A DNA stretch of 64,000 nt from Sciurus carolinensis (taxonomy: Eukaryota; Chordata; Mammalia; Rodentia; Sciuridae): the NCBI RefSeq assembly GCF_902686445.1, contig NC_062232.1:95094932-95158931 (forward strand), in the 5' to 3' direction. The translations under genes and the position numbers were made by a program. Positions 22,404-32,984 of this stretch are shown here, piece after piece; the stretch's first letter is position 1, and every line of letters begins with the position of its first letter. A model generated the notes under the pieces. The model made no database searches. It was not told the DNA's origin and worked only from the letters and a program-made list of their open reading frames with translations.

Positions 22404-24139
22404 TGGTTTGAATGCACAGTCCCATGTTGCCAGGGTTATGTAGGAACACATACTCAAGGCACTGTGAGTCATTTAGCTCTTATTCTTTTTCAGTAACTTA
22501 GGAAAACTAAGTCTGTCCATCACACTGAAAGGGTTAATTAAATTAGTTATTCTAAGGAGATGAACATACTAGCAATATAAGAGGAATAAGGCAATAAAAG
22601 GTTGTTGTAGTGTAAATAGCAAGGCAGAACAAATTCAACTGAATATTATTTCAAATCTTAGAATAGAGAAAAAACATAATTTTATCTAAATGAAGTTTAT
22701 ATATCTGGCTGAGAACATTTACCAAGATGTGAATCCTCTGTTTCCCTACATGAGGTAGTAAGAAATCTAGTGTGGATATTAAAAAATAGCACAACATGAT
22801 CCCTGTGTTTGACGTTAGCCATTCCTCCAGAATAGTTGGGACTTTTGAAGATTTGGAGACATTTCCACAGAGACTTCAATTTCATTGTTCTATAATGATG
22901 AATGAAATCCTTGAAATAGTTTACATTTTGAAAAACACCAGTGTAACCAGAGTTTGGGGAATGGGTGCCAAGGAATGTCAAAATCTTGGACACAGATTCT
23001 ATGCAGAAAAGCCCCCAAAAGGATAAGCATGGAATATAAAGGGTAGAAAGCCTTGGTGTTTCCCAAGAAAAAGATGAACACAGCAATATTTAATAGTTTC
23101 TGCTAGGGTAAAGAAATCCATGTTATTGATGAAAGCTGGAGAGAGTTATCTAAAGAACCATTTCCAATTGTAGAAATCTTCTGATTCCTTATTAAAAAGA
23201 CAAAAGGAGACACTGAATTTGTGAAAGGGAATAACAAAAGATTAGCAAAGAAGACAAGGAGTACAGTATGTACATTTCTTTCTCCCCAAGGATGATGTAG
23301 GCTTATATGTATGTCACATCTTGAGGAATCTCAAGAAGGAAGTTATTGCAGATTATTCACATTTTTAATGTTCTTTGCCATCTTGACTCAATGCTCCCCA
23401 CCATCCCCCAATTGCCTAATGTCATGTAAAAAATTCATCAAATGGCCAAAATAAAAGTTTGAAAAGATACTTAGTGACAGTGTTTCAATCTGAGCAGATG
23501 CACATTTATTTCAGTGGTTCTCAGTACATGGGGCTATTCTATAATGAGTTTAGGTATCTCTGGGCCCTTGTACCCCACCTCAACCCATTTACTACAGTCA
23601 AAAGTAAATAATTAAGTTAAAACTAATCTCAGTTTGGAAATTAATTCTATAACATGCAGTTTATCCCATGCAACATTATCAAAGTGAAAAAATTTCCCAT
23701 CAGTATATCTGTTTAGCACTTTAGATCCTAAGTCATCCCTTTTTGCCCCAGTGTGAAATCACTTTTAAAAATAGATGTTGTAGTTTTTAGATTTTTTAGA
23801 ATCATCTGCATAAACATGATTATGTGTTAATCCATGGATTAAGGTACAAATCTCTTTTCAGTGCATCATTCATTCTCTTTTGATTTGTTTCTCCAGTAAC
23901 CAACATTCCAGTCTACAGTTTTTAGTCACAGTGAATATCAATCCTATAATTGTGCTACTAAGATTTTTCTTGCATCAGCTGATACTTTATCAAAGAAATG
24001 AGTGAAAATGAATAAGGTAAATAATACATGCATGTAATTTAATCTATTCTGTGTCAAAGAGTTGCCTGAGGTCTCAGCTCCTGAGAAAGGCCGGAGAGGT
24101 TGATGTTAGCGCACGCGATACAGTGTCAGCATCTCAGGG
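22404..24139. other. Intergenic spacer, no gene seen
   Basis: No recognised young repeat and no credible exon. A 'cagtggttctcagtacatgg' start at about 23513 hints at an MER5-type remnant but is too short to claim. Confidence 0.5.
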
Positions 24140-24270
24140 TTCTACCCATGGGTCTTTCCCGACTGATTTTGTGACCTTGAACCAGTGACTTCTCTTTTCA
24201 GACCCTGAACTTCTACAGTTGGAAAAGAGCTTGATCTCCAAAAGGTGACATTGAAAATATGTTTTGACAG
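24140..24270 (+). mobile_element. MIR SINE remnant
   Basis: 'tgtgaccttgaaccagtgac' followed by 'ttctcttttcagaccctgaa' and 'ctacagttggaaaagag' follows the MIR pattern (tgtgaccttgggcaagt..., ...cctca..., ...ctgtaaaatggg). It is strongly diverged. Confidence 0.6.
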
Positions 24271-24364
24271 TATCTGATCTGGTAATCCTAAAACAGAAAC
24301 TATACCTTTTTTAAAAAGTTAAAGGGCACTATTACATGTATCATCCATGTGTTTGAATTTTTTC

Positions 24365-24475
24365 ACCTGAAAACACTTATTAAATGTCTACCACATGTAA
24401 TAAACATTATAAAGAAAACAAAAAGATGCCTGGGGTACAGATCCTTCCCTCAGGGAAGCTTACTTGGTAGAATAC
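24365..24475 (+). mobile_element. Ancient mammal-wide repeat fragment (family not assigned)
   Basis: 'attaaatgtctaccacatgt' to 'ccctcagggaagcttact' has the form of a common ancient mammalian repeat ('attgagcacctactatgtgc ... ggagcttac'). Another diverged copy lies at 27240-27345 and a possible short one at 30545-30600. Confidence 0.35.
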
Positions 24476-24552
24476 AGCAGAGTAATACACACATGCACAT
24501 ACACATATGTATACATATGTACATATATACACATACGCAAATGCTTTTTATT

Positions 24553-24748
24553 TATTTATTTTTTGATAGCAGAGATGAAACCCACTGAACCACATCACCA
24601 GCCCTCTTTATATTTTTTATTTTGAGATAGGGTCTCACCGAGTTGCTTAGGATCTCACTAAATTTCTGAGGTTGGCTTTGAACTCATGATCCTCCTGCCT
24701 CACCTCCTGAGTCACTGGAATTACAGGTATGCGCCACTGTGCTCAGAA
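24553..24748 (-). mobile_element. B1-dID dimeric SINE, minus strand
   Basis: Read in reverse it has 'gcgcatacctgtaattccag'-type B1 start, 'aggaggatcatgagttcaaa', 'gagaccctatctcaaaataa' and a degraded ID half. It lies next to a CA/TA-rich patch (24487-24540). Confidence 0.85.
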
Positions 24749-25019
24749 TGTAAATGCATTTCCAATGTAGGATAAACATCATGAGGCAAGTAGAAATGAA
24801 ATGAAATGTTATGGAAATTGTTACAAGGAAGATGTGACTTTCAACTAGTAGGATGGTTCAGGGTTTCGTGGAAAAGGTGCAGAAATGGAGGAGACAGAGG
24901 CAACTGGTAAATAGAGGATAAGTAGTAGGAATCTGTGAGGTCCACCCTTCGGCAGCTGAGACATTTTTGGTGTAGTGTGTTGAAACTGTTTTAACATTAA
25001 GCAATGGAGACACGGTAGG

Positions 25020-25205
25020 AGCCAGGTGTGGCACACTCCTGTAATCCCAGCATATTGGGAGGCTGAAACAGGAGGATCATGAGTTAAAAGCCACCTCAGC
25101 AACTTAGAGAGACCCTGTCTCAAAATTTGAAAACAAAAAAAAATGTGCGGGGGTGCTCGGATATGGCTCAGTGGTTAAGTGCCCCTGGGTTCAATCCCCA
25201 CTACC
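25020..25205 (+). mobile_element. B1-dID dimeric SINE
   Basis: 'gccaggtgtggcacactcct' and 'tgtaatcccagcatattggg' (B1), 'gagagaccctgtctcaaaat', then ID half 'atatggctcagtggttaagt' and 'gcccctgggttcaatcccca'. The A-rich tail runs directly into the long polypurine tract that follows, which probably grew from it. Confidence 0.92.
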
Positions 25206-25340
25206 AAAAAAAGAAAAGGAAAAAAAAGGAGGAGGAAGAAGAAGGAAAGAAAGAGAAAGGGGGGCGGGAGGGAGAGAAGGAGGGAGGGAGTGAAAGGAAG
25301 GAAGGAAGGAAGGAAAGAAGAGAAAGAAAGAAAGGAAGGG

Positions 25341-25377
<37 letters not shown>

Positions 25378-25425
25378 GGGAAAAGAAAAGAAAGAAAGGG
25401 GAGGCAGAGAGAGTAGTTATTTCTT
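25206..25425 (+). repeat. Polypurine (GA/GGAA) tract of about 220 bp
   Basis: Almost entirely A and G on the plus strand, including GGAA, GAAA and a long (GA)n run at 25340-25370. It forms spurious Lys/Arg/Glu/Gly-rich frames. Mirror-symmetric purine tracts of this kind can form triplex (H-) DNA. Confidence 0.95.
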
Positions 25426-25921
25426 ATAGAAAGCGGCAGTCTTTATTTTGTGGGTTTTAACTCAGAGTTTCCCTACAGAGCATACTCAATTATTCTGGGT
25501 ATTCCTATGTTAGTCTTTTCCTTATTTGTGTAGATTTCTCTATATTATTTAAATCAAACTCTGCTTGAATTTCTCACATACATTATAGAAATAAATAACA
25601 TTTTTTGAATAAATAAAACCATTTTTTTCCCATTTTGATCTTCAATGACAAAGTGCTATGGATAAAATGAGATAAATATGTGAAGGTAATTTGAATGGCA
25701 GAAATGTTTATATAAACCAAGTATAAAGATCTATATTCCGTGAAAAAAAAAAATTGTCTTTCTATGGTGAGTCATCTTGGATGTTATTTACTCAAGAGTG
25801 TGGTTTAAAATAGCATTTGCTGTTGTCTTCCTATTTTTCAATTTGCTATCCATCTCTGGTTAATCACTAATCAGTGGCGAAATTTGCTTTTTCTTTTTAT
25901 TTATTTATTTATTTTTTTTTT
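25426..25921. other. Intergenic spacer, no gene seen
   Basis: AT-rich spacer. A T-run (25905-25924) at its end is the reversed tail of the following SINE. Confidence 0.5.
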
Positions 25922-26099
25922 TTTAGTGCTGGGGATTGAACCTTGGGACACCTTAGCACTTAAATACATCCCCAGTTCTTTTTATTTTTATTTTGAGACA
26001 GGGTCTTTCTAAGACAGGAAGACTGACCTCCAACTTGTGATTCTCTTGCCTCAGCCTCCCATGTCACTGGTATTATAGGTGTGCACCATTGTGCCCGGA
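25922..26099 (-). mobile_element. B1-dID dimeric SINE, minus strand
   Basis: Minus-strand 'tgcacacctataataccagt', 'gagaccctgtctcaaaataa' region and ID half with 'aggttcaatccccagcac'. The upstream T-run is its poly(A) tail. Confidence 0.88.
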
Positions 26100-27584
26100 T
26101 GGTGGCAAGATTTTCTGGGGCAGTTTGCAACACAGGAACCCTAGTCCTTTTGTCCCCTGATATATAAGAAAATTTTCTTCACCTGAGAAAAGCAGGTCAC
26201 CCCAGATAGTAAAGGAAGGTGATTACTTGACTGAAGTTTAAACATACCATACATGATTAATTATGCTTTGTCTTGGATTCTGCAGGTCTAGACATCAAGG
26301 AAATTGCATTTCTCACTTATTCTTATTCTCTACTGTCCTTATGTAGGACTGCCATTCTATAAATCTAGTCACTAAGAATGAGCCTATCCATGTACACATT
26401 TATCCCATACATTTATCTTTTTAGTAGCGAATTAATGGTATTTATTTCATTTTGGTTGCTAGGTCAATATGACAAACGCCATTTTCTCAAATGCTAGCAG
26501 CCTTTACTGTAAGTCTGTGTGTGTATATGCAAGAAATGCGGCCCTCTTGGATCAACTCCTTTCTTCCATTTAACTACGGTACCTTGAGACTATTTTTTAA
26601 ACAGTCCAACTTGAATATTCTGAAGAGGTTTATTTGGATGGAGCAGCAGGACACAGGGCACAAAAGGACAGAAAATGGTCTGAATGGAGGTGGCATCAAT
26701 AAGAATGGATATTAATTTTGTGACCTCTAGGCCTTTTGATGCTACAAAGTACAGAGATTGCAAAAGGAGAGTCTTCCAGAAAGAGTCACTTTACTGGCTT
26801 TCATTTTTGACTTGTGTGAACACCCAGGCTTTCAAGAATAAATGCTTTCAACTTTGAATGCCTCCAAGCACTTGGAAGTTCACAAGCTTATAGCCAGGAT
26901 GGTCTGAATTTAGGTCAGGACCTTTTTTTGAGAGAGAATACATCTTCTATGTCTCCTTTGTACTATTTTGCCAGACCTTAGAAGTGCAAAAGTGCCTAGG
27001 ATTTAAAGTGACAGACGTTACAGAGCAGCTTCTGAGAAGTTCATGTATCTTCTTTAAAATTGCTGTCTCTTCTGGGATTGCCTTCATTCTTGTGCCAAGA
27101 TGAATACTAACTGTTCTATGGATTTATTGGAAGAGTTCCAGAATGTTACATTAGTGACACTTTAGAAATGATTGAACTCCAGTTCAGTGTACTTCTCAGG
27201 TCCCCATGGTATTTTTAAAGGTCTTAGCCACAGACAGAGGTACCTACTGGATATCTGCTAAGTGAAAAGCATTGATCCAAACACTGAGGTAGAGTGATAC
27301 AAGATGAATTTGAGATGTGGTCTGTTCTCCAGGAGCTTACATTCTGAGTGACATATTGAGAAAAGCATATCAGAAAGAATATCTATAGTTCTAGGTAATA
27401 CATGCCAAGTACATAGATGAGCATCAAGCAGAAGTTCCGGTGACTCTTCAAAGGGGCAAAAATAATACTCAATAAAGTCAATCAAGCTTCAAAGGGAAAG
27501 AGAAGTCTAAGATAAGCATTGAAGCATCTGTAAAGGTCATGGATAGAAGGATTAGTGATTTTGGTGGAGTAGTATTGTAATAGG
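26100..27584. other. Intergenic spacer, no gene seen
   Basis: Mixed sequence. An ancient repeat fragment is possible at 27240-27345 ('tacctactggatatctgcta' to 'caggagcttacattctgagt'). No exon-like frame has supporting splice or homology features I can see. Confidence 0.45.
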
Positions 27585-28118
27585 CAATCACTAACATAGC
27601 CTCCAGTGATCTCAACTTTATGGCATTTGCACACTTATAATTCCCCTTGAGTGTGAGTTGAACTTATTATTTCACATCTATTTAACAGAAGATGGCAGAT
27701 GTGATGGGATGTTACTTTCAGCACTAGACTAAGAAAACACTATGGTTTCCATCTTGGATGCCTACTCTTATTCCTCTCTCTCTTTCAAAACATTCCTCTG
27801 GAAAAAGTTACCTTTCTTAATATGAGAAGATCTACAAAGTAAGATGCTGTTATTTCTAACCAACAGTCAGTGAGTACCTAAGTCCTGCCAAAAGTCACAT
27901 AAGTGAACTTGAAGTAAATCCTTGCTCTGTTGATCCTGGAGATGACTGTAGCCTGGCCAACGTCTTGATTAGAGTCACCCAAGAGACCCTGAGTCAGGCA
28001 CAGTCAGCTTAGCCATGCCTAGATCCTGATCCACAGGAACTAAGGTAATTACCATTTGCTGTTTTGAGGTCTGATATTCAGGATAATTTGTTACAAAGCA
28101 ATTGATAACAATGACAGA
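27585..28118 (+). mobile_element. MLT1-like MaLR LTR, plus strand
   Basis: It shows 'gcagatgtgatgggatgtta', 'actatggtttccatcttgg', 'gatgactgtagcctggccaa', 'cgtcttgattagagtcaccc', 'aagagaccctgagtcaggca' and the closing 'gataatttgttacaaagcaa'. This order is that of MLT1-type LTRs. No internal retroviral sequence is seen beside it. Confidence 0.65.
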
Positions 28119-29526
28119 ATTGAACTTGTGGTGATTTAATCCAAAATTTAGATGTATACAAAAAAAAAAGAAAAAGAAAAACTCTTTAAATAGGTTGGCA
28201 TAGTGAGAATACTAGGTTTTTTTTTTTTTTTTTTAGTATATAAGTCCCTATAAGAGAATAACATAAAGCACAAATAAGTATCTTTGTACTAAGGACTGAT
28301 ATAAGGAAATGAATTGTCAAATTAAGTAGTTCAAAGGTTATGGATTTGAAGAAGTAGATTTCAATTTTTGATCACTTAAATAAGTAAAAGCATCAAGTCT
28401 ACAAATATTCAAACCCTGAATACAGGATGATAACCAAGACATAGAAAAGTTTTACTATTTCTGAGAGGCTTGGTTTACTTGTGCTCATTAAGGAAAAACT
28501 GGATTGTCTTCTCTTTATCACAAAAAAATTATAAACTACATTTTGTTTCATATTGATAATAATCTTGCTAACACCCATAAATGGACAGGGAAATGAAATG
28601 CTTTATGTTTTCTTCAATGCTGTCTCTTGTAGAAATTAAACAACCAAGCCCAGCGCAAGAATAAAATGTAAAAGAAAACTTTTTAACTAAGCTGAGTTAA
28701 CTGTGAACAAAATCTCTTAGGCAGGTCAAAAATTCAATGCTCTCATCACCTGGGGATATTACTCTAGTATATGGGTAGCCCTAAGCCCAAGATGCTGATT
28801 CTATCTACATGGTAAAATATGATTTCGGCAAAGGTGATCCCATTAAAAATTTCAGTGTGTTTGCCAAAGTTTGGGCCCCATCATTCCTGGAAGAAGTCCT
28901 AGATAGGCAGGTATTTACTAGATCCTATTGCTGTGTTTTACTGCTTGCTGATGGTGTCACATTGTTTCAAATTCAGTTACAGCACATTGATTTTTATGTT
29001 TTGAACTATCTAATCCTCACAGACAGAACAGCATGACAGAAATTCAATTACATTTCAAATTGATGATATACTTTGGGCCAAAGCCATGAAGACATGTCTT
29101 ATTTGTCTCAGAAGCAACACATCACTGGGAACGTAGAAGGGTTAAGAAAGGATCCTCCATGGAGAAAGAATATGTCCCACTAGTTAGCAATACCTTGACC
29201 TTATTTAAGTTTCTGATTTGAACAAGACTGGTTTATTTTTTAGTGCATCTAGCACTGCTGTTATTATTGTTGGGTTCAAAAAAAGAATCAAGTCTAGCTC
29301 AGTCATCTCCAAATACACATTTCACCAATGAACCCCACTGTTGCTAAAACTGAAGCATAACTTTGCACTCTTCCCATTACTAGTATAAAATATTATACTC
29401 TCCTGATGCCCTGGCTCATGTTATTCTCAGATCTAATTCTCACCCTTGGTACTTATCTTTCTTTCAGTCTCCAGGTAAAGAATGCAGCCCAAAGGTAAGG
29501 GACATATTATTAAAATATAATGTTCC
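28119..29526. other. Intergenic spacer, no gene seen
   Basis: Contains an A-run (28160-28185) and a T-run (28216-28235) but no identifiable element. The 75-codon frame at 28809-29036 has no recognisable family features. Confidence 0.45.
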
Positions 29527-29733
29527 AGCTGGGTGTGGTGACTTAAGTCTGTAATGACAGCTACTCAGGAGGTTCAGGCAGGAAGATCACAGTTTGAGGC
29601 CAGCCTAGGCAATTTAGCATGATCCTGTCTCTAAAATAAAAATTTTAAAAGGGTAGTCAGGAGATGTATATCAATGGGAGAGTACTTGCCTAACATGTGA
29701 GGCCCTGGGCTCAATCCCCTGTACTGGAAAACA
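29527..29733 (+). mobile_element. B1-dID dimeric SINE
   Basis: 'agctgggtgtggtgacttaa', 'gcaggaagatcacagtttga', 'ggccagcctaggcaatttag' (B1), then an ID half 'gagagtacttgcctaacatg' and 'gaggccctgggctcaatccc'. The tail passes into a (TA)n run. Confidence 0.88.
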
Positions 29734-29736
29734 AAT

Positions 29737-29737
<1 letters not shown>

Positions 29738-29774
<37 letters not shown>

Positions 29775-29980
29775 ATGTATATGTGTGTGTCTGTATGTAT
29801 GTATTATATACAATACATACATACAGACACACACATATACATTACATATATATGTATACACACTAATGCATGAGCACACACATACATATATAATATACAT
29901 GCATGTATGTGATTGGTATTTGTATGTATGTATGTATAACATATGTACATATATACATGTATGAATATATGTAAATAAAA
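29738..29980. repeat. Compound (TA)/(GT) microsatellite with a 42-bp-arm palindrome
   Basis: A (TA)n run is followed by TG- and TGTA-rich sequence. Positions 29764-29805 and 29812-29853 are exact reverse complements, separated by 6 nt. The rest continues as imperfect CATA/TATG repeats. The dinucleotide runs generate spurious Tyr/Cys/Ile/His-rich frames. Confidence 0.92.
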
Positions 29981-30932
29981 TGTAGCATTTTTCTTCATTT
30001 TTTTTCCTTAAAACTAAGTTCCTGAATCCTAATCTATGGATACTATGTCTTCTTCAATCTAGAACACACTATAGATGTTAAGAGGGTTTGTTGGATGAAC
30101 ATTGTGTAAAATGTCTGTGTGTATATGATAAGTATGTGTTCTACATGACTCACCTTAACCTTGAGAATGAACAAGAAAAGTGAAGAAGTCTTTACCTTAC
30201 AACTGTCTACCTAGTGTCACCATGGCATCTAAGATATGGTAATTGCCTCCTTATCAATGGGACAGCACACATAATATGGTGGAAAGTTTGAAGTTTTGAG
30301 GTCTTCCTGTTCAACACTTTCCTTTAAGAGAGGTCAAATGATCATTCCCAAACTGCAGAGATAAAAGCTGGCTCCCTATATAGAGTTCATTTAATTTCAT
30401 TATTTTCTATTACAAAATATTTAGCAGTTAACTAATTTAGAATTCATGAAAATTTCAGGATACATATTATTCCATTAACAACTCTCAGTCTGACTTCCCC
30501 CAGGCTACTTAGTAAATGGAAATACTTGCCAGTTCTCTCATTTATTCATGCATTCATGCCACAAATATTCATTAAGCCAGAATCCCTGAGACAGACATTA
30601 TGTTTGTGAAACAGGAGTAAGTGAGGCATACTCCCCTTTCCAGTGTGTCTTTGATAGTAAATTAAATGACTACTTCATTCAATTTTTTCTTCCATAAGAT
30701 TTTTCAAGTAGATTAAGAAAAATAATTTTCTGAGAGATAAAAATCGTATGTAGAGGTATTTGTCTTCCTCCTGTTAGAGCAGTTATTATCAAACTAACCA
30801 TCTTGCCAAGAAGCACTGTGAGGATGGAGTAAAAATATAAACAGCTAAACAACTGGTTAAAAGTTTCAGAGAAAAGTAAGAACTCTAGGACCCGAGGAGA
30901 TACATTCTTTGGAGAAGAAATATACATTAAGG
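29981..30932. other. Intergenic spacer, no gene seen
   Basis: No recognisable young repeat. The 87-codon minus frame at 30679-30942 is unsupported. Confidence 0.45.
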
Positions 30933-30948
30933 CCATCCCCATATTCTC

Positions 30949-31749
30949 TGAGATATTGCAGATTTCCTCTATTGGCTTATTGTGTCCCTGTAGATTTCCA
31001 GTATATCACCTCCCAGCCTTCAGTAGCCTGAAGTCTTGGAGGAACTTGATAATGCAGTGCTTCCAAAGAAAGCTGCCCCTAGCCCACTACTGGTTCCAGG
31101 GCTGGGGGCTGGTTCTGTGTGGAAATCCTCTCAGTGGGCGGTCCTGCTCCTAGAAGCTGGCTACAGACAGGGCCTGCCACCGCCTGAGGGAGCCAGGCTG
31201 CTCGGGGAAAGCCTCTCCCTGTCCTGCCTTGGTCCCAGAAGCCGCCTGTGGGCCAGGGCCCGCCGCTGGGTTCGGGGCTTGGGGTTGGCTCTGTGCGGAG
31301 AAAAGCTCTCACTGGGCAGGCCTGCTCCGAGGAGCTGGCTGTAGATTGTGCCTGCCGCCAGAGGGAGCAGGGCTGCTCAGGAAAGACTCGCTGCCCTGCC
31401 CTGGTCCCAGAAGCTGCCTGCCGGCCAGCCCGCCACTGGGTCTGGGACTTGGGGTTGGCTCTGTGTGGAAAGGCTCTCACTGGGGGGCCTGCTCCAAGAA
31501 GCTGGCTGTGAACCCCGCCTGCTGCCGGAGGAAGCAGGGCTGCTTGGGGAAGACTCTAGCTGCCCTGCCCTGCTCCGAGAAGCTGCCCCTGTCCCAGCCT
31601 GCCGCCCGGCCGAGCTTCACCCGGTGGGAGAGACTCACCCTACGGCTCTATGTTAGTCCAAGTCTCTCAATGCCTCCCCTTCTTGAATCCTGGGTTCTGG
31701 AGCGACAGGAGATGCAGTCACCCTCTAGTCCGCCATCTTGGATCTCCTC
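30949..31749 (-). promoter_or_regulatory. Isolated L1 5' UTR (promoter), minus strand, no L1 ORFs attached
   Basis: Read on the minus strand it starts at GGAGGAGATCCAAGATGGCG (YY1-type site at 31731-31742). It continues with the L1 module 'gaggcattgagagacttgg', three tandem ~170-178-bp GC-rich units, and then the ORF1-proximal module ('ctccaagacttcaggctact', 'gaaatctacagggacaca'). It stops at 'gcaatatctcag', just before where ORF1 would begin. A 16-bp direct repeat with two mismatches flanks it: CCATCCCCATATTCTC at 30933-30948 and CCATCCCTTTATTCTC at 31750-31765. There is no poly(A) tail and no coding sequence. It is either a deletion derivative or a separately mobilised 5' UTR. Long frames on both strands here reflect GC-richness. 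Confidence 0.85.
31101..31570. repeat. Three tandem ~170-178-bp units inside the isolated L1 5' UTR
   Basis: On the plus strand the landmark 'ggttggctctgtg' (or 'ggctggttctgtg') recurs at about 31104, 31281 and 31451. Each is followed by 'ctctca(c/g)tggg' and 'ctgctcc..gctggct'. The units are diverged from each other, so the array is not recent. Confidence 0.85.
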
Positions 31750-31765
31750 CCATCCCTTTATTCTC

Positions 31766-32127
31766 AATGAAACTTTTTCTTCAATCCATTTTCTAATTAA
31801 GTATGTAGTGAATACAGAGGCTTAATGAGAATTAAATTATGTGGTGTTGTCACTGATATGTGAGACTGTATCAACAATGTCATGTAAGAAGATAAAGTGT
31901 GGAGACTGAAAAGAAATCTCCAAGAGATAAAGGCTTAGAACTTCCCAAATGTGACAAGAAAAAAAAAACCCTACAGATTCCAGAGCCTGAGTAATTCCCA
32001 AACAGTTAACTAATTTAGAATTTGTGAAAATTCGTGAGAATTGCAAAAATAAATAAATAAAAAATGCACACAAAATATGTGATAGTCTGAAAACTAATGC
32101 AAATTAAAGTTTTAAAAAGCAGTTGGG
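31766..32127. other. Intergenic spacer, no gene seen
   Basis: AT-rich. No recognised repeat apart from A-runs. Confidence 0.45.
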
Positions 32128-32520
32128 GAGCTGGGTGCAATGGTACATGGCTGTAAGTCCAGTGAAACAGAGGCTGATGCAGGAGGACTACAATTTCAAG
32201 GCTAGCCTCAGCATCTTAGCAAGGCCCTAAACAATTAGAGAGACCACATCTCAATTTTTTTTTTTAATTATTTTTGAAGGTTTCGGTGTATAGTTCAGTG
32301 GTTAAGAGCTGGGTGCAATGGTACATGGCTGTAAGTCCAGTGAAACAGAGGCTGATGCAGGAGGACTACAATTTCAAGGCTAGCCTCAGCATCTTAGCAA
32401 GGCCCTAAACAATTAGAGAGACCACATCTCAATTTTTTTTTTTTAATTATTTTTGAAGGTTTCGGTGTATAGTTCAGTGGTTAAGTGCCTCTGGGTTCAA
32501 TCCCGAGTACTAAAAGAAAA
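32128..32520 (+). mobile_element. B1-dID SINE with a near-exact tandem duplication
   Basis: The block beginning GAGCTGGGTGCAATGGTACA occurs at 32128-32305 (178 bp) and immediately again at 32306-32484 (179 bp). The only difference I see is an 11- versus 12-nt T-run. Only the second copy continues into the full ID right end ('gtgcctctgggttcaatccc') and the A-rich tail. So the unit is the B1 half plus half of the ID part, duplicated in place rather than inserted twice. Confidence 0.93.
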
Positions 32521-32609
32521 AAAATAAAAAAATAAAAAAATAAAGGAAAACAAGCAGGGAGAAAAGATACCTATAGGAGGAAAAAAAAATTTGAAAGACA
32601 GTGAATTTC

Positions 32610-32945
32610 TCATCAAAACAATAATACTTATAGTTACCAGGAGCTAGAGGTTAGGGAAATGTTAGTCTAAGGATACAAAATTTCAGTTAGATTAGATAGG
32701 AATACTAAGGTCAAAAGATGATTTGTAAACAGGGTGGTCACAGTTAATAATAATGTATTGTGTTCTTGGAAAGTACGGAGAATAGATTCTAAGCATTCTC
32801 ATCACAAAAATTGTAAGTATATGAGGTAATGCCTATGTTAATTCACTCCTTTTAGCCATCCTATAATGTATATGTATTTCAAAATATCCTACTTTACATG
32901 ATAAATGCATAAAAATTTTGTCAATTTAAAAAATCAGAAAAATAA
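32610..32945 (+). mobile_element. Ancient L1 3' UTR (L1MB-like)
   Basis: 'agttaccaggagctagaggt', 'gggtggtcacagttaataat', 'cattctcatcacaaaaattg' and 'aaaattttgtcaatttaaaa' match the usual ending of L1MA/MB 3' UTRs. Confidence 0.65.
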
Positions 32946-32984
32946 TGGAGACAAGAAGAAAATAGCATAACATTGTTGAAAGAA

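Noticed and set aside
22697..23086. A 129-codon minus-strand frame and overlapping plus frame as a host gene
   Set aside because: No recognisable domain, no supporting splice or promoter signals, and overlapping frames on both strands suggest chance.
25127..25460. Two Lys/Arg/Glu-rich frames of about 100 codons
   Set aside because: They are translations of a polypurine microsatellite next to a SINE.
29736..29998. Tyr/Ile/His/Cys-rich minus-strand frames
   Set aside because: They are translations of TA/GT repeats. Similar artefacts occur at 59022-59327, 60803-61075 and 39891-40118.
31229..31825. A 198-codon frame in GC-rich sequence resembling a gene
   Set aside because: It is antisense to an L1 5' UTR built of tandem units. 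Other frames on both strands are open too, as expected from high GC and repeats, and its end runs into unrelated flanking DNA.
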